DNA of 64,000 bases, taken from contig NZ_JADNQW010000005.1 in NCBI RefSeq assembly GCF_015709455.1, positions 1,054,001-1,118,000 on the forward strand, read 5' to 3'. The translations under genes were made by a program, and so were the position numbers. The number at the start of each line of letters is the position of its first letter. The stretch's first letter is position 1. Under the pieces are notes generated by a model. That model saw only the letters and a list, made by a program, of their open reading frames with translations, ran no database searches and was not told the origin of the DNA. Below are positions 16,238 through 23,324 of this stretch, piece after piece. The DNA is from Methylosinus sp. H3A. GTDB taxonomy: Bacteria; Pseudomonadota; Alphaproteobacteria; Rhizobiales; Beijerinckiaceae.

Positions 16238-17266
16238 TCAGTTCGGCGCGGCGGACATGATGACATCGGAATCGCCGGGCTCGTCCGCGGAGAGACCGGC
16301 GCCGATGGCTTTCGAGAAATGATGGTTGAGACGCTTCGGCCTTTTGCGATGCGCCGCGAGCGATTCGGCCAGCCGACTGTCGGCGCGTGACGACGCGCGC
16401 ACGCGCGGAGCGTCGATGATCTCCTGCAGCGCGAGCGGCAGCGCGTCTATCTCGCCACCGAAGAACACTTGGGACATGATCTGGAGCAAATGCGCTTCGG
16501 CGATGCTTCGCGTCTTGCCCGTGCGATCTTCCACGGCGAAGAAGGCGTCGCCGATTCGCGCCGGCAGGCCATGAAAAACAGCCGCCATACGATCGAGCGC
16601 GACTTTCGCGTCGCGGATTCGTTCGCCAGGAGACAGACGCGCGATCTTTTCGCGATCGGCGAGAACTTCGGACAGCAACACCGGAATCGCATCCGTCACC
16701 ATCGCTCGCGACATCACATCCCATCCGATGACGCCGGCCATGTGGCAGAGCCCGGACGTATGATAGGGGACGCCGATCCGCAGATGCGGCAGCAAAATCT
16801 TGCTGTCGGAGCGGGCGCAGACGATTTCGCGGCAGCTCAGCGCCAATTCGACGCCGGCGCCGACGAGATGTCCATCGACGAAGGCAGATGTGGGAACCGT
16901 GCGGCTCAATCTGCGCAGAGCGCAGGCTGCTCGAACGAAGTAGCTGTCCGTCGCGAGCAAATCCTCGCCGGCGCGCAATTGTCGCGCCGCCGCCTCGAAG
17001 TCCTTCAGATTGAGACCGGCGCAGGCGACCGAGCCGGACGCCGTATCGTAATCGAGCGTCAACCGATCGAAGGGCAGCTCGTGAAAGCGGCGAAGCGTCT
17101 CATAGAGGCTGTCCATCGCCGCTCGGGTCAGCGCATTGTGATTGGGCGGATCCGTTATTGTGACGAGAAGGGTCCGGTCGCTGGTTCTGTAGCGCATGCC
17201 TGCGACATCGCCGAGTCCGAGCACCGCACGCTTCGCTTCGTCCTGAAAATTGACGTCATGCTGCAT
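16238..17266 (-). CDS. Crotonase-fold (enoyl-CoA hydratase/isomerase-like) protein
   Basis: A 342-residue protein with the crotonase core at about residues 30-230. The oxyanion-hole region is SVACAGLNLKDFEAA, and VDGHLVGAGVELALSCREIV carries the first catalytic-position Glu. The usual second Glu (in xPExxxG) is replaced: the segment reads LLPHLRIGVPYHTSG. A C-terminal helical extension ends SDVIMSAAPN. Ordinary beta-oxidation hydratase activity is therefore doubtful. Isomerase, thioesterase or RpfF-like fatty-acid-signal activity are alternatives. It sits downstream of exopolysaccharide genes and upstream of the nitroreductase. Confidence 0.7.
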   Translation of the reverse strand: MQHDVNFQDEAKRAVLGLGDVAGMRYRTSDRTLLVTITDPPNHNALTRAAMDSLYETLRRFHELPFDRLTLDYDTASGSVACAGLNLKDFEAAARQLRAGEDLLATDSYFVRAACALRRLSRTVPTSAFVDGHLVGAGVELALSCREIVCARSDSKILLPHLRIGVPYHTSGLCHMAGVIGWDVMSRAMVTDAIPVLLSEVLADREKIARLSPGERIRDAKVALDRMAAVFHGLPARIGDAFFAVEDRTGKTRSIAEAHLLQIMSQVFFGGEIDALPLALQEIIDAPRVRASSRADSRLAESLAAHRKRPKRLNHHFSKAIGAGLSADEPGDSDVIMSAAPN

Positions 17267-17448
17267 CTGAAATCTCCCGCTCGCTTCGAGCGCCGCCTGA
17301 AATGGAGGCCGACCGCGCCGCCCGGCCGGCCGCGAACATAATTCTCTTTTCGCGGCTCGCATTCCCGTGGATCACACGGGGGGCGCCAGAGCGCATGAGC
17401 GGCGACGGCAGATATATCCGATGTCCGCGCGAGTGACGCGGGGCGACA

Positions 17449-18099
17449 TCAAAATCCAGGCTGAAATTTCGGCGCGCCCGTGTCGACGGCCCGGAGCAGA
17501 AATGTGGCGATCCACGACGTCTCGGCCTCCACAAAGCTGCTCGGGACGGTTATTGCGATCACGATGATCGCGACCGCGAGAAGGAAAAGCGACGGGATCA
17601 GAAACTTTCGTCGGCGCCGCTCGATCGGACGAGGAACCCAGGGGATACGGCGGACCAGAGTCGGCGTCCGTCGCGCGGCCGCCTGCGTCATGCCCTGCTC
17701 CGATCGATTCTGCGCGTCGCGCCACGCGGCGAGCACGCGACGGGCGAATACGGTTTTCCATTCCGCATGAGCGTGATCGGGATGGAGCCAGATCATCAGC
17801 CAGCGCATGTGCTTTCGCATGTCGTCGCGGCTGGCTCCGGGCCTCACGCCGAGAATTCGATGACTGTCGGCGGCAGGAAAAAAAAGCATCTGCTGAACGT
17901 AGAATTCCGCCGCTGCTTTCACATAGCTCTTGTCCCTTCCAAAGAGCCGCGCAGCCAGATCGAGCGTTTCCTCGCAGCCGGCGGCGATTCGAATGACTTC
18001 CAGAACGTCGTCCGGCAAAGGCTGCTCGCGCGCGCGCGCCGCCATGGGCGGCATAGACGCGAGATCCAAAGCGCATTGCAACGCGCGACCTCTCGGCAC
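17449..18099 (-). CDS. Membrane-anchored J-domain-like protein of the exopolysaccharide locus
   Basis: A 216-residue protein of unrecognised family. The middle region (about 78-125) resembles a J domain: SHRILGVRPGASRDDMRKHM followed by an HPD motif at residues 106-108 (WLHPDHAHAEW) and ARRVLAAWRDAQ. One TM helix follows at about 165-187 after RRRRK, with a short extracytoplasmic tail. The GTG start at 18099 directly abuts the wzc stop (18101-18103); an ATG at 18054 is an alternative. The position suggests a chaperone or regulator of the polysaccharide machinery, which is inference. Confidence 0.6.
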   Translation of the reverse strand: MPRGRALQCALDLASMPPMAARAREQPLPDDVLEVIRIAAGCEETLDLAARLFGRDKSYVKAAAEFYVQQMLFFPAADSHRILGVRPGASRDDMRKHMRWLMIWLHPDHAHAEWKTVFARRVLAAWRDAQNRSEQGMTQAAARRTPTLVRRIPWVPRPIERRRRKFLIPSLFLLAVAIIVIAITVPSSFVEAETSWIATFLLRAVDTGAPKFQPGF

Positions 18100-18100
18100 G

Positions 18101-20437
18101 TCATTGTTCCATCATGGACGAAATCGAGCCGCTCTGCGCCTTCTTCGCGCCATAGCCGAAATATTCGTTCCCATAGGCATGCCCCTGTCCGTAAGCGTCG
18201 CCATAGGCGTAGCCGTACGAGTGACCGACATTTTTGGCGTCGAATTTATTCAGCAGCCCCCCGAGAAGCCGAGTCCTGGCGAAGTCGAGGCGTTTGACCG
18301 CCGCGCGGACCACGCGCCGACGCGTGCGCATCGCATCAACGACGAAGATCGCGCCGTCGACGAGGCTGCCGAGCAATGGCGCATCGGCCAGTCCGACGAC
18401 AGGTGGGCCATCGATCACGACGATGTCGAATTTCTCTCTCGCCATCGCCAGAAGCGAGCCGAAGCGCGGTCCGGCCAGAAGCTCCGCCGGATTGGGCGGC
18501 ACTGGTCCCGACGCCATGAAGGTGACGCCGAAGATGCGATTTTCGTAAACCGCCGCGGACGCGTCCATGGCTCCGGTCAACACATTCGTCAATCCCACAT
18601 TGTTGTCGACCGCCAATATTTCATGCAGCGACGGCTTACGCATATCCGCGTCGATGAGAAGCACCTGCATTCCGAGCTGCGCAAAATTCGCGGCGATGCA
18701 AACAGACGTGGTCGATTTCCCTTCCCCCGGCTGCGAGCTCGTGACCAGCAAGGTCCTCGGCGCGCCCGTCGCCGTCGAAAATTGTATCGACGTGCGCAAG
18801 GAGCGATAGGCTTCCGCCATAGGCGACAGCGGATCGCCGATAATCTCCGTCGCCACCGAATAGCCGGCTCGGTCCTGCGACTTTTCCTTATCCCTCTTCG
18901 CCAACGGGATGACGCCGAGCACGGTGAGACCGAGCGCTTCTTCGATTTCCTCGGGAACTTTGAATGTATCGTCGAGGAACTCACGCACTGCGATGGTCAC
19001 GATCGAGGCGATCACGCCAAAGACGAGAGCCGAGCTCAGATTCATCAGCAGCTTTGGACTCGACGGGCTCTTTGGCCGCTCCGCCTTGTCGATGACCGAA
19101 ACATTGTTCGTCCCGATCGCGCCCGTGACGCCGACCTCCTTATATTGCTGAAGCAGCCCGTCATATAGCGACCGATTGGTGTCGACCTCGCGTTGTAGAA
19201 TATTGTATTTGATGCTCCGATCCCGCAAATCGAGAGCCTCGACCTTCAGCGTCTCGATTCGCCTGGAGAATGACATTTCCTGATCCCGCGCGGCCTCGTA
19301 ACGCGCCCTGATCGCCTGCCGGATGAAATCGACCTGCTCTCTGATCTGTCGATCATATTCTGCGATCTGAGACCGAAGCTGCCTCATCTCGGGAAAGTCC
19401 GGCTTCATGACGCCGAGCTTGTCCTGATAGTCCGCCATGAGCTCGGTTCGCCGTTCTCGGGCTCTTTGAATGTTCCTATCGTCGAGCACCTGAGGCAACC
19501 CCAATCCGGTCCCGTTCTGGGCCTGAATCCAGAGCTGCTCTTCCTTGATTCGTTGCGCCATTGCGACGCCGAGCGTGTCGTTGAGCGACTTCAGATTGGA
19601 GCCGGCGATGGAAAGCTTGTCGTCGACGCTCACGATCCCTTCCTTCTGCGCATAAGCGACGACCTGCTTCTCGGAGTCCTCCAATTTGAGCTTTACCTGC
19701 TGGAGCTTTTCCTCGAGAAAATTGCGCGCATAGTTGGAAGCGCTATAGCGACGGTCGAGCGTCATCGCCACGAAGTTTTCCGCGATCGCGACGCTGATCT
19801 GCTGCGCGAGGGCGGGGCTTGGGCTGCTGAAGTTGACCTTCACGATACGCGACATAGAAACAGGCTGAATCATCAGCCCCTTCATCACCATATCGATCGC
19901 TTGCCGACGCCTGCGCGCATTGTCCGGTTCGGCGTCCTCCCGTTTCGTGAACAGCTTTTGCAGCAGGCGCCCGACAATCGAGGCCTCGGCTTCCGCAAAT
20001 TCCTTTTTGTCCGCGAGCGCGAGCGACGACACGACTCGCTCGGCCAAAGCATGACTCTTCAAGAGCTCATATTGCGTCGTGTAGAATTGGGGATCGTCGG
20101 TCCTCTCGACCATCGGGTCTTGAAGGCGCACGATTTTCGCGGCCTCTCGGTCGATCTGTATCGTCGTGGTCGCCGTGTAGATCCGCGGCGTCAGGAATGT
20201 GACCACGAAGCCGAAGAGGAGCGCCGATACGCAAATAGCCGCCACGAGAATTCGGTGCTTGACGAGCAGACCGACATATTTGAGGAAACTCGAAGCGCCG
20301 CTGCTTTCGTCGAAGCCCGACAGACGTTCGTCGTAAACAGCCGGGTAGCGCCTGCCCGCGGCGACCGCTCTCTCCGAATGCGCGGCGTCGAGAGCCACAG
20401 CAGACGGACCGGTCTCTGGCCCATGATCCGAACCCAT
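18101..20437 (-). CDS. Wzc/ExoP-type polysaccharide co-polymerase and tyrosine autokinase
   Basis: A 778-residue PCP-2a protein. It has an N-terminal TM (about 59-79), a Wzz-type chain-length domain with a long coiled coil (about 230-420), a second TM near 475 and a cytoplasmic BY-kinase. The kinase has Walker A SSQPGEGKST (about 563-572), Walker A' VLLIDADMRKP (about 590) and Walker B IVVIDGPP (about 670). The C-terminus is tyrosine-rich (SYGYAYGDAYGQGHAYGN), the expected autophosphorylation cluster. It works with the Wza-like export protein 50 bp upstream and controls polymer length and export across the envelope. Confidence 0.9.
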   Translation of the reverse strand: MGSDHGPETGPSAVALDAAHSERAVAAGRRYPAVYDERLSGFDESSGASSFLKYVGLLVKHRILVAAICVSALLFGFVVTFLTPRIYTATTTIQIDREAAKIVRLQDPMVERTDDPQFYTTQYELLKSHALAERVVSSLALADKKEFAEAEASIVGRLLQKLFTKREDAEPDNARRRRQAIDMVMKGLMIQPVSMSRIVKVNFSSPSPALAQQISVAIAENFVAMTLDRRYSASNYARNFLEEKLQQVKLKLEDSEKQVVAYAQKEGIVSVDDKLSIAGSNLKSLNDTLGVAMAQRIKEEQLWIQAQNGTGLGLPQVLDDRNIQRARERRTELMADYQDKLGVMKPDFPEMRQLRSQIAEYDRQIREQVDFIRQAIRARYEAARDQEMSFSRRIETLKVEALDLRDRSIKYNILQREVDTNRSLYDGLLQQYKEVGVTGAIGTNNVSVIDKAERPKSPSSPKLLMNLSSALVFGVIASIVTIAVREFLDDTFKVPEEIEEALGLTVLGVIPLAKRDKEKSQDRAGYSVATEIIGDPLSPMAEAYRSLRTSIQFSTATGAPRTLLVTSSQPGEGKSTTSVCIAANFAQLGMQVLLIDADMRKPSLHEILAVDNNVGLTNVLTGAMDASAAVYENRIFGVTFMASGPVPPNPAELLAGPRFGSLLAMAREKFDIVVIDGPPVVGLADAPLLGSLVDGAIFVVDAMRTRRRVVRAAVKRLDFARTRLLGGLLNKFDAKNVGHSYGYAYGDAYGQGHAYGNEYFGYGAKKAQSGSISSMMEQ

Positions 20438-20487
20438 CTGAGGACAACCTCTTCTAGCGTTTCACGCGGAGCGTCACCAAGGGAACG

Positions 20488-21201
20488 TCACCAAGGCTTG
20501 GCTCCGATACTGAGCATTGCGGGAACAGCAGATTTGAGGACTTGAACGCCGGTGCGCCCCAAAGATTCGTCGACGATAATCGTATCGCCCCCGTAAACCA
20601 GAGGGTCGGCCAACTGGCCGGAGCGAATGGCGGACACGTCGTATTTCGCGCTGATGCGCCTCTGATCCGAAACGCGAATCAACGTAACCGCGGAATCGCC
20701 GACATCGTTGATTCCTTCCGCCATCACGAGCGCCTGGAGCAAAGTGCTCTTGCCCTTGAGGGCATAAATGCCGGGCTTTCGCACAGCGCCTTCCACGGTC
20801 ACGCGAAGTCCGACAGATTCCTTGACGAACACCGAGACCTGCGGCGACTGGAGATATTTCGCCGCGAGCTTGCGCGTGATCTCCGTTTCGAGCTCGCTCA
20901 CGGTGCGGCCCGCAGCGGCGACGCCGCCGATCAAAGGAAATGAAATGCGGCCATTGCCATCGACCTGCGCCACTCTGCTGAGATTGGAGAATCCAAAAAT
21001 ATTGATCTCGAGAATATCCTGAGGCGAGATTCGATAGTCGCTCTGTGTGAAATCGGAATTGGCTCTGGCGGTGTCGGGCTCGGGAAGACTCGCTGTGTAG
21101 GAGGGATCGGCGCCGGCGCCGAGCTCCCCGGTAGCGCAGGCGGAAAGACTGACGACGCATGCGGCGACGAGCGCCGGCTTTCTGGAAATACGCACGATCA
21201 T
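20488..21201 (-). CDS. Wza/ExoF-type polysaccharide export lipoprotein
   Basis: A 237-residue outer-membrane export protein. The lipoprotein signal has a lipobox (LSAC, acylated C22). The Poly_export domain follows (DYRISPQDILEINIFGFSNL, GRISFPLIGGVAAAGRTVSE), then a SLBB domain (VTVEGAVRKPGIYALKGKST, LLQALVMAEGINDVGD). The start at 21201 was chosen because it gives an intact lipoprotein signal and has a purine-rich site upstream. It sits between the sugar transferase (112 bp upstream) and wzc. Confidence 0.9.
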   Translation of the reverse strand: MIVRISRKPALVAACVVSLSACATGELGAGADPSYTASLPEPDTARANSDFTQSDYRISPQDILEINIFGFSNLSRVAQVDGNGRISFPLIGGVAAAGRTVSELETEITRKLAAKYLQSPQVSVFVKESVGLRVTVEGAVRKPGIYALKGKSTLLQALVMAEGINDVGDSAVTLIRVSDQRRISAKYDVSAIRSGQLADPLVYGGDTIIVDESLGRTGVQVLKSAVPAMLSIGAKPW

Positions 21202-21313
21202 AATCCGGCCTTTGTTCACATGAGCGCGGTTTATCGCCTCGACCAATCGGTGGATGGAAACGGCCATTGCTCGTGAACGGCTCGTGTCGACCGAAACGCT
21301 TCGGGCGACGAAT

Positions 21314-22894
21314 TCAACTGGGCTCGACGGCGCGATAGGGGTAATCGATTCGCACGGCGTCGAGCTTCCGGCGCCTATTGACGTTGTCGCCGGCGCTCTC
21401 GCGCCATGGACGGTTTCGCGAGGGCGCGTCGACCGACGCGAATTCTTGTCGATACCAGGCGATCGCATGGTCGACTGCGCGTTCGTTCAGCCTTTCACCG
21501 GCCAAAGCCACCATCAGCGTGCCGATGACGATTTCGAGATCGAGCCGTAGAGAGGCATGCTTGATATACCAGACGTCGAGCGCATTTTTTTCTTCCGGCG
21601 AAACGGTCGTCCCGCCATTGATCTGCGCCCATCCGGTGACGCCCGGACGCACGCTGAGCCGGGGCCCTGGATCGTCTGGTTGATCCTGCGGCAAGAGCGG
21701 CCGCGGTCCGATGAGCGACATGTGACCGACGATCACATTGTAGAGCTGGGGCAGCTCGTCGAGGCGCGTCGCGCGAATGATGCGCCCCACTCTCGAGAGG
21801 CGCTGATCTTCCGGCGCCGGTCGCCCATGCGCGTCGAAAGGAGCGCGATAGGTACGGAACTTGTAGAGAAGGAATTTTTGGCCGTTCTTCCCGATTCGCT
21901 GCTGCCAGAAAAGAATAGGCGCGCCGACGTCGAGAAAGACCACGTAAGCGACGCAGATCGCGAGAGGCAGCGTCACGACGAGCAGCAGGCTCGCCGCGCA
22001 TGCATCGATCAGGCGCTTTGGCTTGAAGTAGTCGGGCGTCTCGAATTTTCCGGCCGCGCCGGTCTCCGCCGGGGCCGCCGGCGGAGACGCGATGAAATTC
22101 AACGCGTCCGATATGCCGACGATCGCCACGCCGCGCGCCTCGCATTGCGCTTCGATCTCTTCGAGAATCTCGGCGGGCAGGAACGTCCTGTCTTCGGCGA
22201 GCCAAATCTGATCGACATAGACGCCATGGACGGCGTATTCGTCGATAATGGGGCCGATGTCGCGAGGGCCGCCGACGATCGAGACGCCGGCGATCTTTCG
22301 ACCGACGAGGGACGACCGACCGTCGAGCGCGGCGACGATCTGTGTCTTTCGCGGCCGGAGGAAATCGGTCAATTTGATCGCGGCCGAAGCGAAGCGATCG
22401 ACGCCGACCACGATCACACGTCGTGGATCGGCCTCCCGCCCCCCCGAGTCGAGCCCGCCCTTCGGCCAGAGATCCTTGTGATGCGCGCGCGCCGCCATGC
22501 GTATCGCGATCATGCAAGCGCTCAGGACGAGGCCGTAGATCAACGGGGTCGAACGCGGCACCCCCTCGAGGCGCGTGAAAGCGAAGAGAATCGCGCAGCT
22601 GGAAGCGACGGCGCAAGCCGATGCGCCGCAGACGGCGAAGGCGTCACGCACAGAGAAAAATTGCCCCATGCGATCACTCAGCCGAAAGCCGAGAATCATG
22701 AGGATGGCGCAACCAGTCGAGATGAAGGCGTATTGATAGGGCGCCGCGGGAAAGTCGCCGAGATCGAGCAGGACGGGATCGCGCAATGCGAGCGCGATAA
22801 AGGGAGCTGCGGTCGCCGCCAGAAGATCGACGGCCTCGATTCGAAAACGAATTCGGTCTCTCGATGCCGGCGAAGCCAATCGCATGACGCACAT
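21314..22894 (-). CDS. Initiating sugar transferase (polyprenyl glycosylphosphotransferase)
   Basis: A 526-residue WbaP/WcaJ-type enzyme with four to five N-terminal TM helices, a CoA-binding-like middle domain (RRVIVVGVDRFASAAIKL) and the C-terminal bacterial sugar-transferase domain. The latter starts at YFKPKRLIDACAASLLLVVT and continues FWQQRIGKNGQKFLLYKFRT, ATRLDELPQLYNVIVGHMSL, IGPRPLLP and VRPGVTGWAQINGG. It loads the first sugar phosphate on undecaprenyl phosphate. The start may be 22894 or the ATG three codons later. It is the first gene of the leftward polysaccharide series. No further glycosyltransferase or flippase is nearby, so the repeat unit is made from genes elsewhere. Confidence 0.88.
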   Translation of the reverse strand: MCVMRLASPASRDRIRFRIEAVDLLAATAAPFIALALRDPVLLDLGDFPAAPYQYAFISTGCAILMILGFRLSDRMGQFFSVRDAFAVCGASACAVASSCAILFAFTRLEGVPRSTPLIYGLVLSACMIAIRMAARAHHKDLWPKGGLDSGGREADPRRVIVVGVDRFASAAIKLTDFLRPRKTQIVAALDGRSSLVGRKIAGVSIVGGPRDIGPIIDEYAVHGVYVDQIWLAEDRTFLPAEILEEIEAQCEARGVAIVGISDALNFIASPPAAPAETGAAGKFETPDYFKPKRLIDACAASLLLVVTLPLAICVAYVVFLDVGAPILFWQQRIGKNGQKFLLYKFRTYRAPFDAHGRPAPEDQRLSRVGRIIRATRLDELPQLYNVIVGHMSLIGPRPLLPQDQPDDPGPRLSVRPGVTGWAQINGGTTVSPEEKNALDVWYIKHASLRLDLEIVIGTLMVALAGERLNERAVDHAIAWYRQEFASVDAPSRNRPWRESAGDNVNRRRKLDAVRIDYPYRAVEPS

Positions 22895-23324
22895 TCTCCG
22901 ATCGCGATCGGAAACTGGCGCGCATTTGTCGAAAAGTCACTCCGGGCTGGCGTCTAAGGCCAATGACGGACACGGGCGTCGGAGCGCGGTCGCGATGGCG
23001 TCGCGATACATCGTTGCGCGGCGGCGATGGATCGCATCTGCGCGGGAGAAGTCGTCAAAAAGCAAAGTCGCACGCCGTCGAATCGCAGGGCGCGCTATGA
23101 TGATCGACGCGATCTGCACGGCTCGGTCGAAGCCCAGAGATCGGCCTGCGCGGCGACGCTCGTCGCCGCGCCCGGCGCGGGGCTCCGGCGAATCATTGGT
23201 GGATAAGTTCGCCGTTTCGTCCGCAAAGCGCATATTCGCCGCGATCTGCTCGATCGGTCGGAATTGGCGTCGGCTCGAAAAAACGAGCGTCGAAATATCC
23301 GCTACCGGCTTTTCGAGACCCTGC
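22895..23324. other. Gene-free interval with probable promoter of the polysaccharide operon
   Basis: 430 bp between the fdhA stop and the sugar-transferase start, both genes leftward. Open frames here are short, Arg-rich and lack ribosome-binding sites. No terminator with a T-tract or clear promoter pair was identified by eye. Confidence 0.5.

Noticed and set aside
22937..23233. Short leftward frame between fdhA and the sugar transferase
   Set aside because: Arg-rich sequence without ribosome-binding site, signal or known motif.
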